Positions 1 through 8,995 of a stretch of 64,000 nt of DNA are shown here, one piece after another. Source of the stretch: Mesorhizobium sp. 131-2-1 (GTDB lineage: Bacteria > Pseudomonadota > Alphaproteobacteria > Rhizobiales > Rhizobiaceae); contig NZ_AP023247.1 of NCBI RefSeq assembly GCF_016756535.1, forward strand, positions 6,076,501 to 6,140,500, in the 5' to 3' direction. The notes under the pieces were generated by a model, which had not been told where the DNA came from, did no database searches, and saw only the letters and a list, made by a program, of their open reading frames with translations. Within the stretch, counting starts at the first letter, position 1. Each line of letters starts with the position of its first letter. The translations under genes and the position numbers were made by a program.

Positions 1-3000
1 CGACAATCATCTGGCCGGCATCCGGCATCGCCGTCGGGGCATTGATCGCCTACGGGCGCTCACTGTGGCCGGGGATCTTCGTCGGATCGCTCGCGCTCAA
101 CGCCGTGATCGGCGGCGGCTATTCAGCTGAGACCGGCTGGGCGTTCGACAAGCTCGCCATTGCCGCCGCGATTGCCGCCGGTTCGACCGCGCAGGCCCTG
201 GTCGCGCGCTGGCTTGTCGGCCGCGTGGTCGGGATACCGATCGATCTCAGGGGCATGCGCGACATCATCGCGCCGTTGCTTGCCGCGGGTCCGGTCAGCT
301 GCGTCGTCGCGCCCACGGTCGGCGTGACCTCCCTGTACCTCGCCGGCGTCGTTCCGTCCGCGGGCGTAGCGCACAACTGGCTTACATGGTGGAGCGGCGA
401 TGTTCTGGGCATCGTCATTTTCCTGCCAATCGTGCTCATTGCCCCCGGCGCCGAGCGCCAGCTCAGTTGGCGCGGCACACCGCTGGGCACATTGCCGATC
501 GCCGCGATCCTTACGCTGCTTTTGCCTCTCGGCCTGACGTTCTATGGCTGGAAGGCAACCAACCAGTTCATCTACGATCGCAACAGCGCGATCTTCGCCT
601 CCATGGCTATCGAAAACGAACAGGCGCTGATGCACCGCCTGGCGTCCTACGACCAGGCCTTGCTTGGGGGCGTCGATTTCTTCGAAGGATCAAGCTACGT
701 CAGCGCCGACGAATGGCGCTCCTATGTCGACGTCCTCGACCTCAAGCGCAGCATGCCCGGCGTCAACGGCATCGGCTACATCGAGAACGTTCCGGCGGAA
801 AAGGTATCGGACTTCCTTTTCCGGGTTCAAAAGGCGCAACCGCAATTCACCATCCATCCCGACGTTCCCGGCGGACCTCGCATTATCATCACCTATATCG
901 AGCCGCTGGCGCCGAACCGTCCGGCGCTCGGACTCAACATCGCGTTCGAGAGCAATCGCCTGGAGGGCGCGACACTCTCGCGCGATACCGGCAAGCCGGC
1001 CATCACCAGGCGCATCGTGCTGGTGCAGGACCAGACAAAGAGCAACGGCTTCATCCTGCTCCATCCGATGTACCGCAAAAACGTGCCGCTCGGATCGGTC
1101 GACGAGCGACGCGCGGCCCTGACCGGCTGGATCTATGCGCCCTTCGTCGCGCAGAAATTCATGAGCGGGCTGACGACGAGCGAAGACCGTTCGCTGACAT
1201 TGCAGGTCTATGACGGCGACGGCGAGGACGCCGATGCATTGATCTACCAAAGCGGTGAGCCCAACGCGTCCGCGCCCGCGCCTGCGTTTTCGATACGAAA
1301 GCAGGTCGACGTGATGCAGCAGCGTTGGACACTTTCGTGGCACAGCACGCCCGCGTTCGAGCAGAGCGTCGCCAGCCAGGAGCCGCTCCTCGTGCTCGCA
1401 AGCGGCATCGTCTTCACTGCCCTGTTCGGCGTCCTACTGTCCTTGTTCGCCCATCGTGCCGAAACCATCAAGGTGCTCGTCGATCGAAAGACAAGCGAAT
1501 TGGCCGAGCGGGAAGCGCTCTATCGCCTCCTGGCCGAAAACACCTCGGACATGATCAGCCGCGTCGCCTTCGACGGGACGCGGCTCTACACCTCGCCCGC
1601 GTGCCTGCGGCTTCTCGGCTACACCGCCGAGGAACTTCAAAACTCAAATGCGTTTTCCGATGTCCATCCAAAGCAGCGATCTCGTCTCCAGGCCGAGTAT
1701 GCAAGGCTGGCGCGCGGCGAAATCGACGAATCGAAAGGCGTGTTCACGCTGCACCGCAAGGACGATGACTGGGTGCAGGCGGAGATCACCCTGCAGTTGG
1801 TGCGCGACCGGGCGGGAAATCCTGCCGAACTGGTCGTCACCGAGCGCGACGTTACGCTTCAGGAACAGAGAGCCGAGGAGCTCAAGCTTGCCAGGGCCGA
1901 AGCGGAAGTCGCCAAGATGAATGCCGAGCAGGCGAGCGAGGCAAAGACGGCCTTCCTTGCCACCATGAGCCATGAAATCCGCACGCCGCTCAATGGTGTG
2001 ATCGGCTATGGCGACCTCCTGCTTTCCTCCAACGAACTGTCCGAACAAAACAGACGCTACGCCGAGCGCATCGGCACGTCGGCCGCAGCCTTGCTGACCG
2101 TCGTCAACGATATTCTCGACTTCTCCAGGATCGAAGCCGGTCAGGTCGAGATCGACGCCCATCCGTTCTCGCTTGGCGCCTTGATCGACAATGCGCTCTC
2201 GATCGTCGGCGGCGTCGCGACGCGCAAGGGTCTTGCACTGGTCCGGCAGGTCGATCCGACCTTGCCGCCTCGCCTGGTCGGCGATCAGGACAGGCTGAGA
2301 CAGGTCCTTCTCAATCTTCTGAACAATGCCGTGAAGTTCACCGCCACGGGAACTGTCACCCTGGCCGTCGACCGCATCGGCGACTCCGGTGCCGGACCGG
2401 TCGGGCTGCGCTTTGCCGTCCGCGACACCGGCATCGGCATCTCGGCTGAACAGCAGGATCGTCTGTTCCAGCGCTTCTCGCAGGTTGACGGATCGATCCG
2501 TCGCGAATTTGGCGGCAGCGGTCTCGGACTGGCGATCTCGAAGCGTCTTGTCGGGCTGATGGGTGGGCGGATCGGCGTTGACAGCACGGCCGGCGAAGGG
2601 TCGCTGTTCTGGTTCGAAGTCGCGCTTGCCGAGGCCACCTCGGACGCGGAACCCTCGCGATTTGTCGAGGCGATGAACGAGACGAGGGCGCCTGCCCGCA
2701 TCCTGCTGGTCGAGGACATGGAGATCAACCGTGACATCGCTAGCGCGGTGCTTCGATCCCACGGACACGAAGTCGACATCGCGGTTGACGGCACGGAGGC
2801 CATCGCAGCCATCCAGAACCGGACCTATGACGTCGTGCTGATGGACGTTCAGATGCCGGTCATGGACGGGCTCAGCGCAACCCGGCATATCAGGGCGCTC
2901 AATCCCCCCGTACGGGATATCCCGATCGTCGCGCTGACCGCCAATGTGCTGCCGTTCCAACTCGCCGAGTTGCGGGCCGCCGGCATGACCGACCATGTCG

Positions 3001-3434
3001 GGAAGCCTTTCAAGCAGGCCGAACTGCTGGCGGCGATCGTCCGCAACACCGGCAGCGGGCCGGATCGGCACGTCGGCGAACCGGGTCCGGCCGCTACCGG
3101 CGGGCGGGACTTCAATGCCGATGTCTTCGGAAACCTCGAAACGGTGCTCGGCAAGAACAGAGTGGAAAAGCTGCTCGACAAGCTGGCCGACGTGCTCAGG
3201 ACCCGGCTCGTGTCGATCTCGCCTGACACGATAGAGCTGGACGTCGTCCAGAGAGATGCGCACTCGCTGGTGTCGTCGTCGGGCATGCTCGGCTTTGAAG
3301 CCCTGTCCAATCTGTGTCGCGACATCGAGACGTCCTGCATCGCCGGCACCGACCTGATGCCCGCCCTGCAACGTTTCGAGCGCGCGCGTGACGCCGCCCT
3401 GAACAAGATCGAGGCGCTCAAATCCGCTGTCTGA
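1..3434 (+). CDS. Hybrid sensor histidine kinase (MASE1-CHASE-PAS-HisKA-HATPase-REC-HPt), 5' end outside window
   Basis: The reading frame is open to the left edge. Codons before the first TTG (42) still encode MASE1-like sequence with a WPASG motif, so the true start lies upstream. Counting residues from position 42: membrane MASE1 region to about 180; extracytoplasmic CHASE-like sensor about 200-400; a TM near 445-470; PAS about 490-615; HisKA with MSHEIRTPLNG and phospho-acceptor His644; HATPase with DTGIGIS and GGSGLGLAIS; a receiver with phospho-acceptor Asp935 in MDVQMP; and a C-terminal HPt with a DAHSL...SSGMLG helix. All phosphorelay residues are present, so it should run a complete His-Asp-His relay. 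The ligand and output partner are unknown; no response regulator follows on the same strand. Confidence 0.92.
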   Translation, partial: TIIWPASGIAVGALIAYGRSLWPGIFVGSLALNAVIGGGYSAETGWAFDKLAIAAAIAAGSTAQALVARWLVGRVVGIPIDLRGMRDIIAPLLAAGPVSCVVAPTVGVTSLYLAGVVPSAGVAHNWLTWWSGDVLGIVIFLPIVLIAPGAERQLSWRGTPLGTLPIAAILTLLLPLGLTFYGWKATNQFIYDRNSAIFASMAIENEQALMHRLASYDQALLGGVDFFEGSSYVSADEWRSYVDVLDLKRSMPGVNGIGYIENVPAEKVSDFLFRVQKAQPQFTIHPDVPGGPRIIITYIEPLAPNRPALGLNIAFESNRLEGATLSRDTGKPAITRRIVLVQDQTKSNGFILLHPMYRKNVPLGSVDERRAALTGWIYAPFVAQKFMSGLTTSEDRSLTLQVYDGDGEDADALIYQSGEPNASAPAPAFSIRKQVDVMQQRWTLSWHSTPAFEQSVASQEPLLVLASGIVFTALFGVLLSLFAHRAETIKVLVDRKTSELAEREALYRLLAENTSDMISRVAFDGTRLYTSPACLRLLGYTAEELQNSNAFSDVHPKQRSRLQAEYARLARGEIDESKGVFTLHRKDDDWVQAEITLQLVRDRAGNPAELVVTERDVTLQEQRAEELKLARAEAEVAKMNAEQASEAKTAFLATMSHEIRTPLNGVIGYGDLLLSSNELSEQNRRYAERIGTSAAALLTVVNDILDFSRIEAGQVEIDAHPFSLGALIDNALSIVGGVATRKGLALVRQVDPTLPPRLVGDQDRLRQVLLNLLNNAVKFTATGTVTLAVDRIGDSGAGPVGLRFAVRDTGIGISAEQQDRLFQRFSQVDGSIRREFGGSGLGLAISKRLVGLMGGRIGVDSTAGEGSLFWFEVALAEATSDAEPSRFVEAMNETRAPARILLVEDMEINRDIASAVLRSHGHEVDIAVDGTEAIAAIQNRTYDVVLMDVQMPVMDGLSATRHIRALNPPVRDIPIVALTANVLPFQLAELRAAGMTDHVGKPFKQAELLAAIVRNTGSGPDRHVGEPGPAATGGRDFNADVFGNLETVLGKNRVEKLLDKLADVLRTRLVSISPDTIELDVVQRDAHSLVSSSGMLGFEALSNLCRDIETSCIAGTDLMPALQRFERARDAALNKIEALKSAV

Positions 3435-3515
3435 CCGTCTGGTCCGTCATTCGGCCACGCGCCTCCTGACGGCCAGCGTCGCGAGGACCTTCCTCGCGCA
3501 GCGTCGGAGCCGGTC

Positions 3516-4733
3516 TCAGATCACCGCTTCCTCCAGGAAGGGCTCGTTGCGCGGAATGCGCTCGTAGCAGAAGGGCGACAGGTCGAGCGTCTGGAAGGCG
3601 CCGTGGATGATCAGCTCCGACACCGCCCGGCCGACCGCCGGCGACTGCTGCAGGCCGTGCCCGGAGAAGCCGTTGGCGAACATGAAGTTCCTCACCTCGG
3701 GATGGAAGCCGACAATGCCGTTGTGATCGAGCATGTTGTATTCGTAGTGACCGGTCCAGCTGGTCTGGACCTTCAAGGCGTCGAAGGCCGGAATGCGGTG
3801 CCAGAGCGCCGGCCAGATATAGTCGTCGAACTCCTCGAAGTGCATTTCGAAATCGTCATAGTCGGCCGGGCCGTCGCCCTGAGGCGTGTTGCCGGTGAGG
3901 AAAAGCTCGCCTTCCGGGCGCACGAACGTGCCGGAAAGATCGATGACATTGGGCATGCGGCCGGGGATCGGATTGGCGCTGGCGAAGACGAAGCTGTAGC
4001 GCTTGTAGGGTGCGACGGGGATGGAAAGTCCGGCCATGGCGGCGACCTGCTGGGCCCGCGGGCCCGCCGCGTTGACCAATGTGCCGCAGGCGACCGTCTG
4101 GCCGGTCGCGAGGCGGACCGAGACGACCCGCCCATCAGCGAGATCCAGTGCGGTCACGGCGTTGTCGATATATTCGACGCCGCTGGCGCGGGCGGCGCGG
4201 CGGAAGCCGTTCATCATGCCCATGGAATCGAACCAGCCTTCCTCGCGCGATCCCCAGGAGCCGCCGCCGAGATCGTCGACATTCAGCCATGGAAAGCGCT
4301 CCTTCAGCGGGCCCGGCTCGAGGAAGACCGTATGGGCGCCGAGGCTGCGCTGCAGCTCGACGCGCTCGCGCGCCGCGTCCACGCCCTCGGGCGAGCAGCA
4401 GTAGAGATAGCCGTGCTCGCGAAAACCGAGATCGGGCGCCGGCTCGTCCTTGTAGAAGGGCTCCATGCGTTCCTGGAAGGTGCGGATGATCTCGATGCCG
4501 AACTGGCTGATCTTCACATTGATCGGATTGGAATATTGCTGCCGGATGGCGCTGGTCGAGAGCGCTGTCGAGGAAAACTCGTAGCTTGAGTCGCGCTCGA
4601 CCACGAGGATCGAGGCGCCGCTGCCCAGCGCCTGGCTCAGCCAGTAGGCCGTCGACGAGCCGATCACGGCGCCGCCGACGATGACGATGTCGTAGGCCGA
4701 GCGCGACGGCGCTTTGTAAGCAGGGATTGCCAC
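3516..4733 (-). CDS. FAD-dependent amine/amino-acid oxidoreductase (DAO family)
   Basis: A 405-residue protein of the DAO family (sarcosine oxidase beta, glycine or D-amino acid oxidases). The N-terminal dinucleotide fold is seen at about residues 15-45 (DIVIVGGAVIGSS). A GHYEYNMLDHNGIVG stretch and FANGFSGHGLQQSPAVG near the C-terminus are typical of the FAD and substrate regions of this family. The start is GTG at 4733, preceded by a GGAG ribosome site. The gene lies 14 bp after the aldolase gene on the same strand, so the two are probably one transcript. It likely oxidises an N-methyl or secondary amino acid to an imine or oxo acid, which would suit the nearby RidA, but the substrate is not known. 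Confidence 0.85.
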   Translation of the reverse strand: MAIPAYKAPSRSAYDIVIVGGAVIGSSTAYWLSQALGSGASILVVERDSSYEFSSTALSTSAIRQQYSNPINVKISQFGIEIIRTFQERMEPFYKDEPAPDLGFREHGYLYCCSPEGVDAARERVELQRSLGAHTVFLEPGPLKERFPWLNVDDLGGGSWGSREEGWFDSMGMMNGFRRAARASGVEYIDNAVTALDLADGRVVSVRLATGQTVACGTLVNAAGPRAQQVAAMAGLSIPVAPYKRYSFVFASANPIPGRMPNVIDLSGTFVRPEGELFLTGNTPQGDGPADYDDFEMHFEEFDDYIWPALWHRIPAFDALKVQTSWTGHYEYNMLDHNGIVGFHPEVRNFMFANGFSGHGLQQSPAVGRAVSELIIHGAFQTLDLSPFCYERIPRNEPFLEEAVI

Positions 4734-4747
4734 AGTCTGTCTCCGGT

Positions 4748-5512
4748 TTACTGGTTGAACGAAGCGATCAGGGCATCCGAACCCCGCGCCAGCAGGCCGA
4801 GGTCAGAGCCGACGGCAGCCATGGTAAAGCCGTCGGCGAGATAGCGGTCGGCGTCGGCCTTCACCGGCGCCAGGATGCCGCCGGCCTTGCCCGCCGCGGT
4901 GGCGGCCCTGCGCACCGAGGCAATCGCTTCTTGCACATGCGCCGCGCCTGGATTGCCCATCGCCCCCATGTTGGTCGAGAGGTCGCCGGGGCCGACGAAA
5001 AGCACATCGACGCCGTCGACCGCGGCAATCGCGGCGGCGTTGGCGACGCCGGTTTCGTCCTCGATCTGCACGGCAAGCAACTGCTGTTCGCGCGCTTTGG
5101 CGTGATAGCCGGCGATACGGCCGAAGGCGTTGGCGCGGTGACCGACCGAGAAGCCGCGAAAACCGCCAGGCGCATAGGTCATTGCGGCGACGTTTGTGCG
5201 CGCCTGATCGGCCGTCCGCACGTTGGGGATCATCAGGCTGCGCGCGCCGATATCCAGCGCCTGCTTGATCAGATTTGCATCATCTGACGGCAGGCGCACC
5301 ACAGCTTCACAGGGAAATGCCGCCGCGACCTGCAGCTGCGCCATGATGCTGCGCAGATCGTTCGGGCTGTGCTCGCCATCGACCAGCAACCAGCCTGCTC
5401 CCGAGCCCGCGACGATCTCGGTCGTGAGGGCCGAAGCCAGCGAGCACCAGATGCCAATGTGAGCCCGGCCGGCCTGAATAGCGGCCTTCAGCGAATTGAC
5501 GCGCTCTTGCAT
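4748..5512 (-). CDS. HpcH/HpaI (GarL-type) class II aldolase
   Basis: A 254-residue protein that fits the HpaI/GarL metal-dependent aldolases, which split 2-keto-3-deoxy or 4-hydroxy-2-keto acids into pyruvate plus an aldehyde. Visible landmarks are the catalytic-His segment DGEHSPND (about residue 45), the metal-ligand Glu in VQIEDETG (about 148) and the metal-ligand Asp in FVGPGDLS (about 175). Length is normal for the family. It is the first gene of a two-gene minus-strand transcript with the FAD oxidase, and starts 44 bp from a palindromic operator candidate. The true substrate may be a sugar-acid or amino-acid-derived keto acid. Confidence 0.87.
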   Translation of the reverse strand: MQERVNSLKAAIQAGRAHIGIWCSLASALTTEIVAGSGAGWLLVDGEHSPNDLRSIMAQLQVAAAFPCEAVVRLPSDDANLIKQALDIGARSLMIPNVRTADQARTNVAAMTYAPGGFRGFSVGHRANAFGRIAGYHAKAREQQLLAVQIEDETGVANAAAIAAVDGVDVLFVGPGDLSTNMGAMGNPGAAHVQEAIASVRRAATAAGKAGGILAPVKADADRYLADGFTMAAVGSDLGLLARGSDALIASFNQ

Positions 5513-5555
5513 TTTGCCATCGATCTCCCATGAGAAGAAGGTGCATTGAAATTTG

Positions 5556-5574
5556 TATGATGTCCTATATCATA
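5556..5574. promoter_or_regulatory. Candidate GntR/FadR-type operator
   Basis: A 19-bp imperfect palindrome with arms TATGAT and ATCATA around a 7-bp centre (7 of 9 positions match across the dyad). It sits between the minus-strand aldolase/oxidase pair and the plus-strand SDR remnant, ridA-like and gntR genes. This is where an autoregulating FCD-type GntR protein would be expected to bind. The link to the regulator at 6370 is inferred. Confidence 0.5.
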
Positions 5575-5627
5575 TGGGTAGATTGAGCTGCAAGACGCTT
5601 GAACGCCGCACAGGAGTTGGCACATGA

Positions 5628-5960
5628 AAATCGGTGCTGGCGCTGACCCAGATCCTGGCGGCCGAGCTCGGCCCGCATGGCGTTCGCGTCAACGCGGTGG
5701 CGCCAGGCTACACGCTTTCCGACGGGCTAAAGGCCAGGATCGCCAAGGGCGAGCGCAACCCCGAAGCCATCCAGGCGACCACGGCGCTACGCCGCTTCGT
5801 CGAGCCTCGTGATGTCGCCGAGGCCGCCCTGTTCCTCTGCTCCGACCGCGCCGCCTCGATCACCGGCGTCACCTTGCCGGTCGATGCCGGCTGGCTGGTT
5901 CAGGCGCCTTACGCGCAGTACCTGCAAGGCAATCCCATTCGGCAGGCGCCGGCGATCTGA
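5628..5960 (+). pseudogene. C-terminal remnant of a short-chain dehydrogenase (SDR)
   Basis: The open frame begins immediately after a TGA (5625-5627). Its first codon encodes the Lys that normally ends the SDR YxxxK motif, followed by SVLALTQ...ELGPHGVRVNAVAPG and the usual C-terminal SITGVTLPVDAGW. The Rossmann NAD-binding half and the catalytic Ser/Tyr are missing. Upstream is a leader with an ATG (5624) in a different frame, so the sequence looks like a deletion that fused a promoter and start region to the back half of an SDR. About 110 residues could still be translated from GTG 5634, but they cannot form an active enzyme. Confidence 0.8.
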
Positions 5961-5973
5961 CAAGGAAAATCCA

Positions 5974-6321
5974 GTGAGCGACATCCAGCGCTTTGACTTC
6001 GATACCCGCATCCATCACGGCGTCATCCACAACGGCACGCTCTACCTCACCGGTCAGGTCGCCAGGCCGGGCCAATCGGCGGCCGACCAGATGCGCGAGG
6101 TGCTTGGCAAGATCGATGCGCTGCTCGCCAGGGCGGGCACCGACAAAACCCGCATCCTTCACGTCCAGATGTGGCTGGACGACATCCGCGACTTCGACGA
6201 GGTCAACACGATCTGGGACGCCTGGATGCCAAAGGCACATGCGCCGGCGCGCTCTTCCGGCGAGGGCCGGATGGCGAAGCCCGGAATGCTGGTCGAGCTG
6301 ATCGTCACCGCGGCGGTTTGA
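5974..6321 (+). CDS. RidA/YjgF family protein (enamine/imine deaminase-like)
   Basis: A 115-residue protein with the RidA fold pattern: NGTLYLTGQVA near the N-terminus, KTRILHVQMWLDDI in the middle and HAPARSSGEGRM...VELIVTAAV at the end. The conserved Arg of the active site is in PARS. The start is GTG 5974 with AAGGA seven bases upstream. RidA proteins hydrolyse reactive enamines and imines made by amino acid oxidases or dehydratases, which fits the neighbouring FAD amine oxidase and aminotransferase. Group-level RidA function is inferred, not shown. Confidence 0.85.
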   Translation: MSDIQRFDFDTRIHHGVIHNGTLYLTGQVARPGQSAADQMREVLGKIDALLARAGTDKTRILHVQMWLDDIRDFDEVNTIWDAWMPKAHAPARSSGEGRMAKPGMLVELIVTAAV

Positions 6322-6369
6322 ATGGTCTTGCCGGTTCGGGCATCATCCCGAATCTGCGGAGGGGAACTG

Positions 6370-7158
6370 ATGACGAAGCGCAAGCCACTTTCGACAGTCG
6401 TGGCCGAAAGCTTGTCCGAAAAGATCCGTTCCGGTCGGCTGCCTCCCGGCGCGCAACTGCCGACCGAGGCGGAGCTTTGCGCGGAGTACGACGTCAGCCG
6501 CACAGTTGTGCGGGAAGCGGTGGCGCGCTTGCGTTCCGACGGCATGGTGGTGCCGCAGCAGGGACGCGGCATGTTCGTCAGCGAGACGCCGGCGCCGCGC
6601 AATTTTTCGATACCGGACGAGGCGCTCAGGACCTTGCCCGAGACGATCGCCCTGCTCGAGCTCAGGCTGAGCGTCGAGGTGGAGTCGGCCGGGCTCTGCG
6701 CGGAACGGCGGAGCGACGCCGAGGCCGGTGAAATCCGCGCCCTGATGGAGCAGGTCGACGCACAACAGGCGGATCCGGCCGTCGTCCAGATCCACTACGA
6801 CTATGATTTCCATCTGGCGATCGCCAAGGCCGCGCGCAACGAATTCATCCACGGCTTCCTGGCCTATCTCCGGCCGATGATCGTGCCGCGCTTCCAGCTC
6901 GGCTATGTGGTCGAACCAGCGCTCAAGGACAGCTACTACGCGCGCATCCACAACGAGCACAAGACAATCGTCGATGCCATCGAAAGGCAGGACGGCCGCG
7001 CCGCCCGCCAGGCCATGCGCAAGCACCTGCACAACAGTCTCGGCCGGGTGCGCGCGCTCGCCCGTGCCTCGGGCGTCGAGGCGACGGAGGCCGAGCAGAA
7101 GGCGGCCGCGGCCTCGCTGTTCACCGAGATGAACAAGCCCGCGCCGACAGCCGGATAG
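6370..7158 (+). CDS. GntR family transcriptional regulator, FadR/FCD type
   Basis: A 262-residue protein. The N-terminal winged helix is clear (LPPGAQLPTEAELCAEYDVSRTVVREAVARL by key residues, about 20-60). It is followed by an all-helical FCD effector domain with the metal-ligand pattern of the family (D...H in YDYDFHLAIAKAARN, then HNEHKTIVDAIE). The start at ATG 6370 is chosen because GGAGGGG lies 5-10 bases upstream; a longer frame to 6322 lacks a ribosome site. It probably controls this catabolic region and itself through the palindrome at 5556-5574. The ligand is probably an organic acid, but this is inference. Confidence 0.9.
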   Translation: MTKRKPLSTVVAESLSEKIRSGRLPPGAQLPTEAELCAEYDVSRTVVREAVARLRSDGMVVPQQGRGMFVSETPAPRNFSIPDEALRTLPETIALLELRLSVEVESAGLCAERRSDAEAGEIRALMEQVDAQQADPAVVQIHYDYDFHLAIAKAARNEFIHGFLAYLRPMIVPRFQLGYVVEPALKDSYYARIHNEHKTIVDAIERQDGRAARQAMRKHLHNSLGRVRALARASGVEATEAEQKAAAASLFTEMNKPAPTAG

Positions 7159-7330
7159 GCTCCGCCGACTTCGACGCGGTCCGCATTCGTCGAGCACGGC
7201 CAGCCGGGCGTTCGCGAAAGCCATTTTTTTGCTCGACCGGCGGCCGAAAGCCCAAGTCCACACGCCGAAAGCTTTTCTTTGCCCAGGTTTGCAGCTTTCG
7301 TGGCCGCGCAGGCGTGCTGGAACATTCCAG

Positions 7331-7372
7331 CAGCCAAAAAGGCTTTCGAAAGTTTATCTTTCCTTTTTGCTG
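7331..7372. repeat. A/T-rich inverted repeat between gntR and SDR genes
   Basis: Arms CAGC-c-AAAAAGG and CCTTTTTGCTG pair over 11 bases with one bulged base, and a smaller AAAG/CTTT pair lies inside. It is in the 280-bp gap after gntR, which contains no gene but several GAAAGC/GCTTTC elements. It could be a transcription terminator (it ends in a T run) or an operator for the next gene. Confidence 0.35.
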
Positions 7373-7438
7373 GTTTTCTTGGTTTCGCGGCATCGGTCGA
7401 AGCCGCACACTGGAAGCCAGGCAATCGGGGAAGCCCAG

Positions 7439-8161
7439 GTGACGACAGCCTTCATCACAGGTGCGACGAGCGGCATAGGGCGGGCCATCGCGGTCGCGTT
7501 GAGCGACGCGGGTTACGACGTCTATGCCGTCGGGCGCAGCCAGGCCGCGCTCAAGGAACTGCAGGCCGAGCGGCCCGGCATCGTGCCGATTGCCGTCGAC
7601 GTTACCGACCGCGAGGCGCTGGAATCGGTGGTGGCGGATCTCACCATCGACGTGCTGATCAACAATGCCGGGATCATGCCGCCGCTCGGCAATTTCGCCG
7701 ACATGAAGATCGCCGACATCGACACCGCGCTGGAGGTGAACGTCAGCGCCGCGATCCTGCTTTCCCGCCTCGTCGTGCCGCAGATGCGCGAGCGGCAGTC
7801 TGGGCACATTCTGTTCACCGGCTCCTCCGCCGGCCATGCGGCCTTCCCCAACGTCGCCGTCTATTCCGCCACCAAGGCGGCGATCGCCGGCTTTGCCGCC
7901 GCACTGCGCGCCGACCTGTCTCAATACGGCATACGCGTCACCGAGATCGTGCCCGGCCGCGTCGAGACGCAGCTCTACAAGGACATACTCGACGCCGAGA
8001 CGCGGGCGGCCATGTATGCCGGCAATGCCGCCGTGCAGCCGGACGACGTGGCCAAAATGGTCGTCACCCTGCTCGGCCTGCCGGCATGGGCCGACGTGAC
8101 CCGCTTCGACATCATGCCGACCCGGCCGACGAGCCCAAGCGGCAGCAAGCAAGGAAAATAG
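7439..8161 (+). CDS. Short-chain dehydrogenase/reductase (SDR)
   Basis: A 240-residue classical SDR: cofactor motif [12 protein letters not shown] at the N-terminus, NNAGIMPP, catalytic SS in FTGSSAG, and Tyr142-x3-Lys146 in YSATK. GTG 7439 is chosen as the start because it places the Rossmann beta strand at residue 3, as is usual; an open frame back to 7229 encodes nothing SDR-like. The ribosome site is weak (GGGGAAG). The stop is 1 bp before the next SDR, so the two are co-transcribed. It resembles SDRs that oxidise hydroxy acids such as serine or 3-hydroxy acids, but the substrate cannot be set. Confidence 0.88.
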   Translation: MTTAFITGATSGIGRAIAVALSDAGYDVYAVGRSQAALKELQAERPGIVPIAVDVTDREALESVVADLTIDVLINNAGIMPPLGNFADMKIADIDTALEVNVSAAILLSRLVVPQMRERQSGHILFTGSSAGHAAFPNVAVYSATKAAIAGFAAALRADLSQYGIRVTEIVPGRVETQLYKDILDAETRAAMYAGNAAVQPDDVAKMVVTLLGLPAWADVTRFDIMPTRPTSPSGSKQGK

Positions 8162-8162
8162 G

Positions 8163-8912
8163 ATGAAGGATCTTTCCGTTCTCATCGTTGGCGGCGGCGC
8201 CGGCCTCGGCGCGCTTTTGGCTCGCATGGCTGTCGAGGCCGGCGCGGCAAAGATCGGCATCATCGACATCAACCAGGAGGCGGCCGAATCCGCGCTCGCG
8301 CCAGCCAAGGCCAAGGGCCTGCCGACCGCCGCCGCGACCTGCGACATCCAGGTCGGCCCGCAGTGCCATACCGCGTTCGACGCCATCGTTTCGAAGCTCG
8401 GGCGCATCGACACGCTGATCAACTGCGCCGCGATCTATCCCCGCCGCCCGCTGCTCGAAATCAGCGACGCCGATTGGGATGCCTCCAACGGCATCAACAT
8501 CAAGGGCACCTACCACATGATGGTGGCGGCCGTCCGCCACATGCAATCGCAGGAGCCGAAAGCCCAGGTGCGCGGGCGCATCGTCAACCTGACCTCGGTC
8601 GACGCGTTCAAGGCGCATCCGCAGAATGCCCACTATGCGGCGACCAAGGCGGCCGTCGTCAGCCTGACGCGCTCCTTCGCCCATCACGTGGCGAAGGACG
8701 GGATCCTGGTGAATTCGGTGGCCCCGGCCGGCATGGCGACGGAGAAGGCAAAAGCCCTCGGCTTCCTCGAGGAACTGGCCAAGGCGAGCCCGCTCGGCCG
8801 CGGCGCCGAGCCCACCGAGATCGCCGAGTGGGTGCTCATGACCGGCGGTCCGAAGAATACCTACATGACCGGCGAAAACGTAATCGTTTCAGGCGGTTAT
8901 ATCTACGCCTGA
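8163..8912 (+). CDS. Short-chain dehydrogenase/reductase (SDR)
   Basis: A 249-residue SDR with cofactor loop GGGAGLG (TGxxxGxG variant), acidic residue in IIDINQ suggesting NAD preference, [10 protein letters not shown], catalytic Ser in LTSVD, and Tyr158-x3-Lys162 in YAATK. It follows the previous SDR by 1 bp. Two tandem SDRs plus the remnant at 5628 mean three SDR genes were once within 3.3 kb, perhaps acting on successive hydroxyl groups of one substrate. Confidence 0.88.
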   Translation: MKDLSVLIVGGGAGLGALLARMAVEAGAAKIGIIDINQEAAESALAPAKAKGLPTAAATCDIQVGPQCHTAFDAIVSKLGRIDTLINCAAIYPRRPLLEISDADWDASNGINIKGTYHMMVAAVRHMQSQEPKAQVRGRIVNLTSVDAFKAHPQNAHYAATKAAVVSLTRSFAHHVAKDGILVNSVAPAGMATEKAKALGFLEELAKASPLGRGAEPTEIAEWVLMTGGPKNTYMTGENVIVSGGYIYA

Positions 8913-8995
8913 GGTGACTTCCCGCAGCCGATGGCAGCGGCGATATGGCAGTGCATGATCGACGGAGTCCCAAGCAAGAGGAGGCGGAATTCACG

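Noticed and set aside
1644..3371. 575-codon open frame on the minus strand inside the sensor kinase gene
   Set aside because: It is the mirror of a high-GC coding region; the plus-strand frame has full domain support.
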